Positions 26,943-36,771 of a stretch of 64,000 nucleotides of DNA are shown piece by piece. A program made the position numbers and the translations under genes. This DNA comes from Archangium lipolyticum (lineage in GTDB: Bacteria; Myxococcota; Myxococcia; Myxococcales; Myxococcaceae). The first letter of the stretch is position 1, and each line of letters opens with the position of its first letter. The stretch covers positions 905,276 to 969,275 of the forward strand of contig NZ_JANKBZ010000001.1 in NCBI RefSeq assembly GCF_024623785.1, read 5' to 3'. The notes below the pieces were generated by a model. The model was not told the DNA's origin. It saw nothing but the letters and a program-made list of their open reading frames with translations, and did no database searches.

Positions 26943-29900
26943 ATGGAACCCGTGCTGGCGAAGTCCTACAGGTCGCTGCGGAAGCTGTCGGAGGGAGGAA
27001 TGGGAGAGGTGTTCCTCGCCCTGACGACCAACCCGCTCCGCAAGCACATCGTCCTCAAGAAGCTCAAGCTGGACCCAGAGGATCCGTACGCGAGGGAGCG
27101 CTTCCTGGACGAGGCGCGGATCACCTGTGCGCTCCGCCACCGGAACATCGTGGAGGTGTACGACGCCTTCGAGAACGGGGGCGAGCTGTACCTGGAGATG
27201 GAGTGGATCCGCGGGAGGAGCGTGCGGCAGGTGCTGGACATGCAGCGCCAGCAGCCGGTGCCGCCGCGCGTCGCGGGGGCGATCATCCACGACGTGTGCC
27301 GGGCCCTGGACGCGGCCTACCGGACGGAGGGGCGGGACGGACGGCCGTTGGCGGTCATCCACCGGGACATCACACCCAACAACGTGATGGTCAGCTTCGA
27401 GGGCGTGGTGAAGGTCATCGACTTCGGCCTGGCGAGGGCGGCCAGCACGCTCTCGGGGACGGCGGGGGTCGAGCGAGGGACACCCGAGTACCTGTCTCCG
27501 GAGCGAGCGGAGGAGATCCTCCGATACACGGATCCCCAGGGCGAGCTGGCCTCGAGAGGAGCACGGGAACCAGAGCCGCTCGATGGGCGGAGCGATCTCT
27601 TCTGCGCGGGCCTGTTGCTCCACGAGCTGCTCACGGGCAGGTCCCTGTTCGGCGGACAGCCGCCACGAGGGGACCTGTCCCCCGAGGAGATGAGGGTCTG
27701 GCAGAACGCGGCGCTGCACCGGATCGTCCGGTGCGAGGAGCCGCTGGTGGGACTCCCCCCGGAGCTGGAGCCCATCGTCCGCAAGGCGCTCGCGAAGCAG
27801 AGGGAGGAGCGCTACGCGACAGGCCAGGAGATGGCGGACGCGCTGCGCGAGGCGGTGGGAGGGGTGGAGGCCGCGGAGCTGGCGGGCTTCCTGCGCCAGA
27901 GCTTCCCGGATGGCCCGGAGAAGCTCGCGGCGCTGGAGGCGGCGATCGAGGCGGAGCCCCTGCGCCTCGTCCCGGTGACTCCGGCGCCCCCGGTGCCGGA
28001 AGTAGCGCCAGTCCCAACGGCGCCACCCAGAACACCCGAGCCGCCGCCCAGGCCGGCCCGTTCACGAGGCTGGCTGCTCGCGCTTCCCGTGCTGCTGGCC
28101 CTGCTCGCGGGCGTGGCGTGGTGGCTCTGGCAGGGCGTCCAGCCGAGCGCGCGGCATTCCACGGTGGATGTGGTGGTGGCCGACCCGCGCAACCTCGTGG
28201 GGAGCAAGGTCACGGTCATCGTGGGGGTGAATGACGCCAAGGGCCGGCCGCTCCCGGAGCAGCAGGTGTGGCTCACGGTGGTGGGCGCGTCCGGGACCTC
28301 GAAGCGACTCCAGGGAGTCAGCGAAGGCACGGGCACGGCCCGGTTCGAGTTCTCCTGGCTGGCACCGGAGAAGGTGACGCTCTCGGTGCTCCTCAACCCG
28401 GGCTCTCGCGAGGTGCCGTTGGAGGCGCGGCCGGTGACCTTCACGGCCGGCCTTCCGGACGCGGAGAACTCCTCCTTCATCGAGGTCTCCAAGAAGGCGC
28501 CCGTTGGAGAGGAGGCCGTCTTCAAGGTGGCGCTCCGGGATGCGGGGAACCACCCGACGGCCGGCTGGGAGGTGACCTTCACCGTCAAGGGCGGCGACGA
28601 CGCGCGGGAGACCCAGGTGAAGGCGGATGAGCGGGGCATCGCGGAGCTCCGCTACCGGACGAAGTGGGCGGGCTCCCGGAAGGTGGGGGCGAGCGTCGTC
28701 ACGGAAGGCGGGCGGAGGGAGCTGCAACCGGTGGAGGTGCTCTTCGAGGCCGGGCCACCGCACGCACGGGAGTCCACCCTCGAGGTGCGCGTCCCGCCGA
28801 AACCCGCCGGGCGCGAGCAGCTACCGGTCGCGGACGGGCAGGAGCCGGTCGAGTTGGAGGTGACGGCGCGGGACGAGTACGGCAACGCCGTGTCCGGCTG
28901 GCCGGTGCGGCTCGAGGTCCCCGAGACGGAGGGGTACACCGTGGAGCAGCCCGTGGCCACGGATGAGCAGGGCCGCGCGAGGGGCATCCTCCGCGCGACC
29001 CGGACGAAGCCGGTCCATGTCCGGGTGCTGCTCTCCGAGGGCCCCCGGCCCGTGGAGCTGGGAACGGATGTGACGTTCGCCCCCGGAGCTCCCAGCCAGA
29101 AGCACTCCGGCTTGTTGGCGAAGCCAGCGAAGGTCACCCTGAGCGGGAAGAACCGCGCGGTGCTCACGGCCACGGTGCAGGATGCGAACGGCAACCCCAT
29201 CCCGGGGCTGGTGGTGCGCTTCGAGGCCAGGGGAACGAGCAGCCGGGTCGAACCGAAGGAGACGTCCTCCGACGAGGAGGGACGCGCCTCCATCAATCTC
29301 TGGTCCACGCGCATCGGCAAGAAGTCCGTGATCGCGACCATCCACCGCCCCGGGCGGCGTGAGGTGCTGTTCCCGTTGCAGACGGAGGTCCTCTTCGAGG
29401 CGAGCGCGCCCGGCGCGGACAAATCGACCCTGAGCGCCAGCACGGAGACGGCCACGGCGGACGGGAAGGAAGCCATCACCGTGACCGCGGTGGTGCGGGA
29501 TGCGAACGCCCATCCCGTGCAGGGCCGGTACGTCCTCCTCTCCTCCAGTGATGCCGAGGGCCAGTTCGATCGGCGTCTGGGCCCCACGAATGCGCAAGGG
29601 CTCGTCACCACGAGCCTCACGTCCACTCGCGCCAAGGAGATCACCTTCTCGGCGGTGATCGAACCCCTGCGTCCCGAGGAGCAGGCGATGCCCCTCGGCG
29701 ATCAGGTGACGGTGCGGTTCGTCTCCAGCCCCCCCGACGCGAACGCCAGCCGCCTGACGGCCTCGAAGAGCTCACTGACGGCGGGAGACACCTCCACGCT
29801 CCAGTTCGAGGTGATGGACGCCAAGGGCCGCCCCATCCCCGGCGCGAAGGTGCAGTGGAAGGCCTCGGATGCGAAGGCGCGCTTCCAACAGCGCGACCTC

Positions 29901-30440
29901 TCCACGGATGAACAGGGGCTCGCGAGCGCGATCGTCCTGCTCACGAACGCCGGGAAGACGCGCATCACGGCCACCGCCGAGCTCGAGGGCCGCACCGCGA
30001 CGAAGGACGTGGAGCTCACGGTGGGCAGCGGGCCCGTGGACTCGGTGGCCCTGACGACGGATGCGTCCGGGCTGCCCGCGGATGGGCTCGCCACCGCGAC
30101 CCTCACGCTCCTGGCGAAGGACCGCTACGGCAACCCGGTGGAGAACCAGGAGATCGTGGCCTGGGAGGGAGTGGAACCGGAGGATGGGTTCGAACCCGCC
30201 TCGTCCACGACCAACGCGGCGGGCGTGGTGACCGCGACGCTCGCCACGAGCAAGGCCGGCCGGAGGTCCCTCAAGGCCGTGGTGGGCCGGGGTGACCAGG
30301 CCCTGTCGGCGGAGTGCTCTCTGACCTTCGAGGAGCCGGAGAAGCCCGCCACTCCCAGCCAGGACCCCGCGCCTCCCGCACCGGAAGGCACGTCCCCGGA
30401 AGAGGAGGAATCGGAGGCGAGCAACGCCCCCGTGCCCTAA
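26943..30440 (+). CDS. Ser/Thr protein kinase with extracytoplasmic Ig-like repeat region
   Basis: An 1165-residue membrane kinase. Residues 9-290 form a Hanks kinase: glycine loop LSEGGMGEVFLA, ATP Lys in IVLKKLKL, catalytic loop IHRDITPNNV and DFG in KVIDFGLA. A Pro-rich linker (about 335-372) precedes one transmembrane segment (WLLALPVLLALLAGVAWWLW, about 377-397). The outer 760 residues are six to eight Ig-like units of bacterial Big_1/invasin type, each with a motif such as VTARDEYGNAVSGWPVRLEV, VQDANGNPIPGLVVRFEA, VMDAKGRPIPGAKVQWKA or AKDRYGNPVENQEIVAWEG. The tail is acidic. It probably senses or adheres to envelope or matrix polymers. It ends overlapping exoI tail to tail by 4 bases. 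Confidence 0.88.
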   Translation: MEPVLAKSYRSLRKLSEGGMGEVFLALTTNPLRKHIVLKKLKLDPEDPYARERFLDEARITCALRHRNIVEVYDAFENGGELYLEMEWIRGRSVRQVLDMQRQQPVPPRVAGAIIHDVCRALDAAYRTEGRDGRPLAVIHRDITPNNVMVSFEGVVKVIDFGLARAASTLSGTAGVERGTPEYLSPERAEEILRYTDPQGELASRGAREPEPLDGRSDLFCAGLLLHELLTGRSLFGGQPPRGDLSPEEMRVWQNAALHRIVRCEEPLVGLPPELEPIVRKALAKQREERYATGQEMADALREAVGGVEAAELAGFLRQSFPDGPEKLAALEAAIEAEPLRLVPVTPAPPVPEVAPVPTAPPRTPEPPPRPARSRGWLLALPVLLALLAGVAWWLWQGVQPSARHSTVDVVVADPRNLVGSKVTVIVGVNDAKGRPLPEQQVWLTVVGASGTSKRLQGVSEGTGTARFEFSWLAPEKVTLSVLLNPGSREVPLEARPVTFTAGLPDAENSSFIEVSKKAPVGEEAVFKVALRDAGNHPTAGWEVTFTVKGGDDARETQVKADERGIAELRYRTKWAGSRKVGASVVTEGGRRELQPVEVLFEAGPPHARESTLEVRVPPKPAGREQLPVADGQEPVELEVTARDEYGNAVSGWPVRLEVPETEGYTVEQPVATDEQGRARGILRATRTKPVHVRVLLSEGPRPVELGTDVTFAPGAPSQKHSGLLAKPAKVTLSGKNRAVLTATVQDANGNPIPGLVVRFEARGTSSRVEPKETSSDEEGRASINLWSTRIGKKSVIATIHRPGRREVLFPLQTEVLFEASAPGADKSTLSASTETATADGKEAITVTAVVRDANAHPVQGRYVLLSSSDAEGQFDRRLGPTNAQGLVTTSLTSTRAKEITFSAVIEPLRPEEQAMPLGDQVTVRFVSSPPDANASRLTASKSSLTAGDTSTLQFEVMDAKGRPIPGAKVQWKASDAKARFQQRDLSTDEQGLASAIVLLTNAGKTRITATAELEGRTATKDVELTVGSGPVDSVALTTDASGLPADGLATATLTLLAKDRYGNPVENQEIVAWEGVEPEDGFEPASSTTNAAGVVTATLATSKAGRRSLKAVVGRGDQALSAECSLTFEEPEKPATPSQDPAPPAPEGTSPEEEESEASNAPVP

Positions 30441-31648
30441 CCGCGCACCGCGGCCTTCCTGCGCCGCCACCGGCGCACCCGCTCGACCATGTCCTGGGGC
30501 AGCACGCGCTTGGCCACGTCCCGCACCTGCTTCATGGCCTCCTCGCGCCGCACGAGCCACTCCCCTCCCCCGCCCGGCGACAGCACCCGCACGGACACCG
30601 TGCGCCGCTGCTGCGTCGTCCAGTCGGACTTGTAGGACTCGGTGCCTCGGAGGAAGTCGTACTCGGTGAGCCCGGACTCGATGGCGTCGCGGAACGTCTC
30701 TCCCACGAGCACCAGCCCCACGCTGCGGTTGCGCCAGGCCGGGTCATACCCGGACTGGAAGTAGATGAACGAATCCCGGTGGAGGATGCCGTACACCGAG
30801 GCCACCGCCTGGCCGCCCACCTTCATCGTATAGAGCCGCAGCCGGCCCCGCTCCGCCAGCAGCTGCGTGGCATCGCGGTGGAAGGACTCGACGCCACTCC
30901 CCTTGATGCCCTGCGAGCCCCCGTCCGACGCCCACCGCATCGCGTGCAGCCGGAAGAAGTCCGTCAACGGCCCGGCCAGCTCACCCGGCGCCTCCGTCTT
31001 CTCGATGCGGTAGCCCTCCTGCTTCTCCAGCCACTTCTTCCGGCGCAGGTAGTTGTCCCGCCGGCTCGTACGCCGCAGGAAGGCATCGAAGGACTCGCCC
31101 TTCGGCAGCGGCTCGTACGGGCACACGTATCGCGTCGACAGGCTCAGCTCCGCCCGCGTCTTCTCGAACGTCTCCCGCAGCACCCGCACCGTCACCGAGT
31201 CCTCTCGCAGGTCCGTCAGGTCCAGCACGTCCCACTGATCCCTCAGCTCCCACAGCGCCGTGGCGAAGAGGCGCGCCACTTCTTCCTCGCGCCCCCTCCT
31301 CGCGACCACGTCCAGGTAGTCGCTGCCCACGTGCGTCTCGCCCAGGAACGACAGCCGCCGCACCGGACGCCCCAGCACCCACTGGTACTCGAAGCCCAGT
31401 GGCATCAGCCCCACCAGCGCCCCCGTCCGATCCTTCGCCTGCAGGATGAAGGGCTTCCGGTCCGGTGCGATGCGCCGGCACCACGGGTACAGCCACTCCC
31501 ACGCGTTGAAGGGGCCCGCGTTGCTCCCGTCGAGCAGCGCGTTCCAGGCCCGCCTCAGGCCCGCGATCTGTGACACCTCCCGCACCGCTCCAACGTCCAG
31601 CCACTGCGCCGGGCTCGGTGTGGGGGACAGTTCCGCTTCGTGAATCAC
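30437..31648 (-). CDS. exoI: FemAB/BioF2-like GNAT acyltransferase, ExoI
   Basis: A 403-residue protein of the GNAT acyltransferase family found in polysaccharide clusters: LRRAWNALLDGSNAGPFNAW, FLGETHVGSDYLDVVARRG, DNYLRRKKWLEKQEGY and LTEYDFLRGTESYKSDWTTQ are typical. In M. xanthus the exoA-I locus ends with two such acyltransferases flanking an aminotransferase, the order seen here, so I name it by synteny. It would acylate an amino sugar of the spore-coat glycan in the cytosol. GTG start with GAGG 8 bases upstream. A palindromic repeat separates it from exoH, which could weaken read-through. Confidence 0.8.
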   Translation of the reverse strand: MIHEAELSPTPSPAQWLDVGAVREVSQIAGLRRAWNALLDGSNAGPFNAWEWLYPWCRRIAPDRKPFILQAKDRTGALVGLMPLGFEYQWVLGRPVRRLSFLGETHVGSDYLDVVARRGREEEVARLFATALWELRDQWDVLDLTDLREDSVTVRVLRETFEKTRAELSLSTRYVCPYEPLPKGESFDAFLRRTSRRDNYLRRKKWLEKQEGYRIEKTEAPGELAGPLTDFFRLHAMRWASDGGSQGIKGSGVESFHRDATQLLAERGRLRLYTMKVGGQAVASVYGILHRDSFIYFQSGYDPAWRNRSVGLVLVGETFRDAIESGLTEYDFLRGTESYKSDWTTQQRRTVSVRVLSPGGGGEWLVRREEAMKQVRDVAKRVLPQDMVERVRRWRRRKAAVRG

Positions 31649-31669
31649 GGTCTCGACCTCGTGTTTCGA

Positions 31670-31708
31670 GATACCCTCACCCCAGCCCTCTCCCAGAGGG
31701 AGAGGGCG
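31670..31708. repeat. Intergenic palindromic repeat, copy 4
   Basis: GATACCCTCACCCCAGCCCT followed by CTCCCAGAGGGAGAGGG, between exoH and exoI. Orientation opposite to copies 2, 3 and 5. Confidence 0.8.
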
Positions 31709-31726
31709 GGTGTCTCCGTCTCAAGC

Positions 31727-32902
31727 TCAGCCCGCGTGCTTGCGGTTGCGGCGATCCTGCGTCAGCGCGCCTCGCACCACCCCGGCCACATCCGCCATCA
31801 CCTCCGGCGAGAGATCCTGGTGACACGGAATCTCCACGATGCTCCGCCTCAGCTGCGCCACCTCCGGGAACGCCGACGCGTCGCACGCCGGGTGGAAGTG
31901 CCGCCAGAAGTCGATCGCCTCGATGCCCTTCGCGTGCAGCCTCGCCAGCACCTCCGCCTTGTCCTCCACCACCAGCGGGTAGAAGAGCGGGCTCACCCCC
32001 GCCGGCAGCTGGTTGAACAGCGGTTGTGATACGTCGCGCAGCCGCCCCAGCAGGAAGAAGTAGTTGCGCCGCCTCCGCTCGACGATGGCCTCCAGATCCT
32101 GCGCCTGGGCGATCCGCTTCGCGAACGGGCTCATCCCCAGGTCCACGTGCCGCCGATCGAAGTGCTGCGTCCCCGTCGCCACGCGCTCGATGTCCGCCGC
32201 CTTCACCGCCCCCTTGCCGAGGCTCCGGATGAAGCGCCGCAGACCACGGCCGAACGAGCCTCCGCGCAGCTCCAGGTTCTGCAGCAGCGCCGACACCGTG
32301 TGGCTCAGCGTGGACGTGAGGGGCGGCCTGGGCGGCTCGGGCAGGCTGTACTGCCGGGGGCCATTGACGGTGAGCGCCCCGCCATGCGGCAGCGGCAGCG
32401 TCTTGTAGAGGCAGAAGATGCCGATGTCTCCCGTCGTCCCCAGCGGCACCGAGCCGTCCGCGCTCAGCAGCGACAACGCGCAGTCCTCGATGAGCGGCAG
32501 GCCGTGCTTGTCCGCCAGCCGGCGCATGTCGTCCACGGGGCCGGGGAAGCCCGCGTAGTGGGTGAGGTAGAGCGCCTTCGTCTTCGGCCCGATGCGCCGC
32601 TCCACGTCCTCCACGTCCACGTCCCAGCGGCTGCCCACCCGGTAGAAGCGCGGCGTGGCGCCCGCGTCCGCCACGGCCTCCACCTCCACTCCGTGGTGGT
32701 AGGCCGGCATCAGCACCTCGCCCTTGTCCAACCCCAGCATCTTCACCGTCGTCCAGACGGCGTTGCGGGCGAAGTAGAACCAGCGGACGTTGGACGCGTG
32801 GAAGGGCATGAAGCCGCTCGGCTCCCGGTGGCCGAACAGCATGCCCGGCCAGAGCGTGGGCAGAGCGGGGACGAACAACCTCGAGTTCTTCACTTCTTCC
32901 AT
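31727..32902 (-). CDS. exoH: DegT/DnrJ/EryC1-type aminotransferase, ExoH
   Basis: A 391-residue PLP-dependent enzyme. Motifs: GEVLMPAYHHGVEVEAVADA, THYAGFPGPVDDMRRLADKH, LIEDCALSLLS (PLP-binding Asp) and FCLYKTLPLPHGGAL with the PLP Lys. The family makes amino sugars by transamination of keto sugars; in the exo locus its product would be the substrate for the flanking acyltransferases ExoG and ExoI. It overlaps exoG by 13 bases, indicating coupling. Confidence 0.85.
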   Translation of the reverse strand: MEEVKNSRLFVPALPTLWPGMLFGHREPSGFMPFHASNVRWFYFARNAVWTTVKMLGLDKGEVLMPAYHHGVEVEAVADAGATPRFYRVGSRWDVDVEDVERRIGPKTKALYLTHYAGFPGPVDDMRRLADKHGLPLIEDCALSLLSADGSVPLGTTGDIGIFCLYKTLPLPHGGALTVNGPRQYSLPEPPRPPLTSTLSHTVSALLQNLELRGGSFGRGLRRFIRSLGKGAVKAADIERVATGTQHFDRRHVDLGMSPFAKRIAQAQDLEAIVERRRRNYFFLLGRLRDVSQPLFNQLPAGVSPLFYPLVVEDKAEVLARLHAKGIEAIDFWRHFHPACDASAFPEVAQLRRSIVEIPCHQDLSPEVMADVAGVVRGALTQDRRNRKHAG

Positions 32903-34008
32903 CGCGCCACCACCTCCCTGGCCACGGGGGCCCACCGGAACTTCGCCGCGCACAGCGCGCGGCCATATGCCGTATCGTTGAAGACGTAGAGCCAGGTGTG
33001 CCGGCGGACCTCGTCCGTCCAGTCCCGCTTCCACACCATGTCCGGCCCCAGGAAATCGAACTCGCGCAGGCCCCGCGCGATGCACTCGCGCAGCACCTCT
33101 TCCATCAGCAGCTGGCCCGGGCTGCAGTCGCTCAGCGACTCGTCGTAGCCGGGCTTGAGCAGGAAGTAGCGCCCGCCGTACTCCAGCCCGTACTGGAAGG
33201 CCACCGCGCGCCCGTCCAGCCGCAGGTAGTACAGCGCCAGCCGGCCCGCGTACCCCGCCTCGCGCGCCAGCTCCGAGTAGAAGCCCCGGGTGCGCCCATC
33301 CTGCGCCATGGCCGTGCCGCGCCGGCCCTTCCACCCGCTGGCCTCCAGCTCGAAGCCCTCCTCCAGCTTCACCTCCAGATCCAGCCCGCCTTCCACGCGC
33401 TCCACCGTGACGCGGCCCTTCTCCTCCAGCTTGCGGCGCCGGCGGCGGCAGTTGGCCTTGAACTTGGACTGCAGCGTCTGCTGGTACGCCTCCCACGAGC
33501 CCGGCAGCGGGATGTAAGGCGATTGCAGCGACTCCCACGTCCCCACGGGGAACCCCGCCGCGCCCGCCGCCTCGTGCAGCTTCCAGCCCGTGCCTCCCTC
33601 CGGCACGTCCGTGAGCAGCAGAACGTCCCAGCTCTTGTCCTGACGCAGGTGCTCGAAGAACGCCGCCGCGGCGGCCTCGGGCTCGCGCGCAACCAGATCG
33701 AAGCGGCACGAGTGCGGGTTGGCCGTGGCGGACAGCTGCCGCACCGGCACCCCGTACATCGAGGCCTTCCCGGCCATCAGCGGCAGGGCCGCGGTGAGGC
33801 GCCCCTCCTCGTCGCGCCGCGTCAACACGCGCAGCCGGGACTCCGGGGCGAAGTTGTCCACCCAGATCCGGAAGAACTCATGACGGTAGAAGGGCTCGTT
33901 GGCCGTGGACTCCACGAGCGCGTTCCACTCCGGCTCCAGCCCCATGAAGGCGGTCCGGTCCGTCGCCTCGACGACGCGCGGCGCGGGAGTGAGCTGTCTG
34001 GCTTCCAT
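32890..34008 (-). CDS. exoG: FemAB/BioF2-like GNAT acyltransferase, ExoG
   Basis: A 372-residue acyltransferase related to ExoI: LEPEWNALVESTANEPFYRH, the central basic segment KFKANCRRRRRKLEEKG, LALYYLRLDGRAVAFQYGLE, GYDESLSDCSPGQLLMEEVL and FDFLGPDMVWKRDWTDEV. The frame is open to 34206, but the ATG at 34008 begins the conserved part. It is the first gene of the distal exoGHI block, cut off from exoF by the inserted flavin gene, and its own promoter must lie in the 250 bases up to that divergent gene. Confidence 0.82.
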   Translation of the reverse strand: MEARQLTPAPRVVEATDRTAFMGLEPEWNALVESTANEPFYRHEFFRIWVDNFAPESRLRVLTRRDEEGRLTAALPLMAGKASMYGVPVRQLSATANPHSCRFDLVAREPEAAAAAFFEHLRQDKSWDVLLLTDVPEGGTGWKLHEAAGAAGFPVGTWESLQSPYIPLPGSWEAYQQTLQSKFKANCRRRRRKLEEKGRVTVERVEGGLDLEVKLEEGFELEASGWKGRRGTAMAQDGRTRGFYSELAREAGYAGRLALYYLRLDGRAVAFQYGLEYGGRYFLLKPGYDESLSDCSPGQLLMEEVLRECIARGLREFDFLGPDMVWKRDWTDEVRRHTWLYVFNDTAYGRALCAAKFRWAPVAREVVARWKK

Positions 34009-34256
34009 GTGTTGTGTCCGGCTCCTGACGGCGCGGGGCCCCCGAGGTCCCGCGTGGGCCGCAAGGTGGTAACGGACGTGGCCGCCAACAACCCGCGCGC
34101 GTCGTTTCGCCCGGAGCAGCCACCGAGCGGACAAGCGGGTCCCCTCTTCTGTCGGACAGCCGAAACTCGGAGGCGGTACGTGCCGGGTTACCCGATTCGA
34201 CTCCACGGCGGAGGTCGCCTAGAATCCCGGTACCTCTTCCCAGTGCTGAGGATCAC

Positions 34257-35663
34257 ATGAGCACTCCGGACTCCCGTTCCTCCACGCCGGCCGGCGGGCA
34301 CGCCGTCGTCTACGGAGGCAGCATGGCCGGGCTGGTCGCGGCGGGCGTGCTGTCCCGTCACTTCGAGCGCGTCACGCTGGTGGAGCGGGACCGCTTCGAG
34401 GACGGGCCCCAGCCGCGCAAGGGCGTCCCCCAGGGGATGCACGTCCACGGGCTGCTCACGCGCGGAATGAACATCCTCCGTGACGTCTTCCCCGGCTTCC
34501 GGGAGGATCTCGAGGCCGCCGGGTCCCGGTGCCTGGACATGACCGGGGATCACGCCTGGTACATGTCCGGCATCTGGCGCCCGCGCTTCCAGAGCGGCAT
34601 CTCCTTCCATGCGCAGAGCCGGCCCCTGCTGGAGTGGGTGACACGCAAGCGGCTCCTGGCCCTGTCCAACGTGCGCCTCGTCGAGGGCCGCGAGGTGACC
34701 GGCTTCCTGACGAGCGCGGCGCACTCCCGCGTCACTGGCATCCAGCTCCGGGCCCCGGGTGGCGGCGAGGAGGAGACGCTCGAGGGCGAGCTGGTGGTGG
34801 ATGCCAGTGGCCGCGGCTCGCGCACCCCCCAGTGGCTGGAGGCGCTGGGCTACCCCCGGGTGGAGGAGACGCGCATCCACGTCGACGTGGTCTACGCCAG
34901 CCGGCTCGTCCGGATGCCTCCGGGCTTCAATCCCGGCTGGAAGATGCTGAACATCGCGCCCGAGCTGCCCAGGGAGCGGCGGCTGGGCTCGTTCGTGAAC
35001 ATCGAGGGAGACCGCTGGCTGATCTCCATGTGCGGCTGGCTGGGCGATCACCCGGCCCTGGACGACGCCGGCTACCTCGAGTTCGCCCGGAGCCTGCGCG
35101 ATCCCTACCTCCATGAGGTGTTGCGGCACACCGAGCCGCTCTCCCCCATCACCGTCTTCCGCTTCTCCCACAACCAGCGGCGCCACTACGAGCGGATGCC
35201 GCGCTTCCCCGAGGGCCTGGCGCTGGTGGGAGATGCGTCCTGCTCGTTCAACCCCGTCTACGGCCAGGGCATGACCACGGCCGCGCTGCAGGCCCAGGTG
35301 CTGGGCGAGTGCCTGCGTCAGGGTCTGGGCGGCGCCTCTCAACGCCACCGGCAGCGGGTGGGCCAGCTCCTCGAGGTGCCCTGGTCGCTCGCCACCAGTG
35401 GAGATCTCCGCTTCCCGGAGGTGGAGGGCACACGCTCGCCCGTGAGCGGACCGCTGAACTGGCTCGGAGATCGGCTCCACCGGCTCGCGAGCCACGACGA
35501 GGAAGCACTCCGCGTCTTCCTCCGGGTGATGCACATGCTCGAATCACCCGCGGCCCTCTTCTCCCCGCGGATGGTGCTCAAGGCGCTCACCACCCGGCCC
35601 GACGCCGCCGCCCTGAAGCGGAGGCCGGAGCCGGTCTCCGTCTCCCAGTCCCGGGCGGCGTGA
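34257..35663 (+). CDS. FAD-dependent monooxygenase/dehydrogenase inserted in the exo locus
   Basis: A 468-residue single-component flavoprotein. N-terminal HAVVYGGSMAGLVAAGVLSR is a dinucleotide-binding loop with Ser in place of one Gly; VVDASGRGSRTPQWL and LVGDASCSFNPVYGQGMTTA are the second and third FAD motifs. It resembles geranylgeranyl-reductase/PHBH-like enzymes that hydroxylate or reduce lipophilic substrates. It lies on the plus strand within an otherwise uniformly minus-strand polysaccharide operon and converges with exoF. There is no mobile-element remnant around it. The substrate is unknown. Confidence 0.82.
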   Translation: MSTPDSRSSTPAGGHAVVYGGSMAGLVAAGVLSRHFERVTLVERDRFEDGPQPRKGVPQGMHVHGLLTRGMNILRDVFPGFREDLEAAGSRCLDMTGDHAWYMSGIWRPRFQSGISFHAQSRPLLEWVTRKRLLALSNVRLVEGREVTGFLTSAAHSRVTGIQLRAPGGGEEETLEGELVVDASGRGSRTPQWLEALGYPRVEETRIHVDVVYASRLVRMPPGFNPGWKMLNIAPELPRERRLGSFVNIEGDRWLISMCGWLGDHPALDDAGYLEFARSLRDPYLHEVLRHTEPLSPITVFRFSHNQRRHYERMPRFPEGLALVGDASCSFNPVYGQGMTTAALQAQVLGECLRQGLGGASQRHRQRVGQLLEVPWSLATSGDLRFPEVEGTRSPVSGPLNWLGDRLHRLASHDEEALRVFLRVMHMLESPAALFSPRMVLKALTTRPDAAALKRRPEPVSVSQSRAA

Positions 35664-35691
35664 GGGGCCCCGGAGCCGGGGCCCCACCCCA

Positions 35692-36771
35692 CTACAGGCC
35701 GCTGCGCGCCATCTTCATCAGGCAGCGCGCCACCTTGCCGCTGTCGTGCCGGATGCGAGGGCCCTCCTTGAGGAGGTCCGCCTCCACCGGCACGACGCCC
35801 GCGCTGAGCAGGGCGCGGCGATCCACCCGGACCGGAAACGAGCCCTTGAGCGCATAGCGGCGGGCGGCCTCCTCGGAGGGCGCGGTGCCGTTGAGCAGCA
35901 CCGCGTCCAGCACCGGGCCCACGTGGTCGATGACGGCGCGCACGTGGTCCAGACAGTCCATGCCGTCCGTCTCGCCCGGCTGCGTCATCAGGTTGGCCAC
36001 CATCACCTTGAGCGCCCGCGTCTCGCACAGCGCCCGGGCCACCCCGTCCACCAGCAGGTTGGGCATCAGGCTCGAGTACAACGAGCCCGGGCCGATGGCG
36101 ATGAGGTCCGCCGTGTAGATGGCCTCCAGCAGCCCGTCCACCGGCGGCGGCGAGCGGGGGCTGAGCAGCACCTTGCGGATGCGGCCATGGGCGCGGCTGA
36201 TGTTGCGCTCGCCCACCACCTCGGTGGAGTCCTCCATCTGCGCCACCAGCTGCACCGGCGACGTGGTGCTGGGCAGCACCCGGCCCTTCACCCCCAGCAG
36301 CTCCCCGGAGACGCGCACCGCCTCCAGGAAGTCGCCCTTGAGCTCGGCGAGCGCGGCGATCAGCAGGTTGCCCACCGCGTGGCCCGCCAGCCCCTTCTTC
36401 CCGCCGAAGCGGTACTGGAACACCTCGCTCAGGGGGTTGTTCGTCTTCCCCCCGGCCAGGGCCACCAGGCAGTTGCGCACGTCCCCGGGGGGCAGCACCC
36501 CGCGCGTGCGCCGCAGCCGGCCCGAGCTCCCTCCGTCATCACTCATCGCCACCACGGCGGTGATGTCCAGGCCCGGATCCCCCACCTTCGGCGAGGCCCG
36601 GCGGGCCAGGCCCTTGAGCACCATGGGAAGTCCCGTCCCTCCGCCCATGGCCACGATCCGCGTCGGCCGGACATCGAGCGCCTGAAGCAGCTCGTTCCGG
36701 TTCGCCGTCCGGCGCTCCGCGCGCGCATCCCTCTCCCACGCCTCATCGAGAGACGATTCCGACTCGAGCAT
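35692..36771 (-). CDS. exoF: YvcK/CofD-like protein, ExoF
   Basis: A 359-residue protein of the YvcK/UPF0052 family: IVAMGGGTGLPMVLKGL, VVAMSDDGGSSGRLRR, GVLPPGDVRNCLVAL, GHAVGNLLIAAL and DLIAIGPGSLYSSLMPNLLV. YvcK proteins bind UDP-GlcNAc and influence central carbon flux and cell shape; CofD is a phospholactate transferase of the same fold. A copy within exo suggests a dedicated role with UDP-sugars for coat synthesis. The ATG at 36771 is preferred over 36810 because the preceding residues are unconserved. Confidence 0.85.
   Translation of the reverse strand: MLESESSLDEAWERDARAERRTANRNELLQALDVRPTRIVAMGGGTGLPMVLKGLARRASPKVGDPGLDITAVVAMSDDGGSSGRLRRTRGVLPPGDVRNCLVALAGGKTNNPLSEVFQYRFGGKKGLAGHAVGNLLIAALAELKGDFLEAVRVSGELLGVKGRVLPSTTSPVQLVAQMEDSTEVVGERNISRAHGRIRKVLLSPRSPPPVDGLLEAIYTADLIAIGPGSLYSSLMPNLLVDGVARALCETRALKVMVANLMTQPGETDGMDCLDHVRAVIDHVGPVLDAVLLNGTAPSEEAARRYALKGSFPVRVDRRALLSAGVVPVEADLLKEGPRIRHDSGKVARCLMKMARSGL

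Noticed and set aside
32998..34260. Long plus-strand frame opposite exoG
   Set aside because: Leu/Arg/Gln-rich shadow; exoG is well supported on the other strand.
34188..35534. Long minus-strand open frame opposite the flavin gene, which would make the exo operon continuous
   Set aside because: It is a low-complexity shadow without any motif, while the plus strand encodes a clear FAD enzyme.
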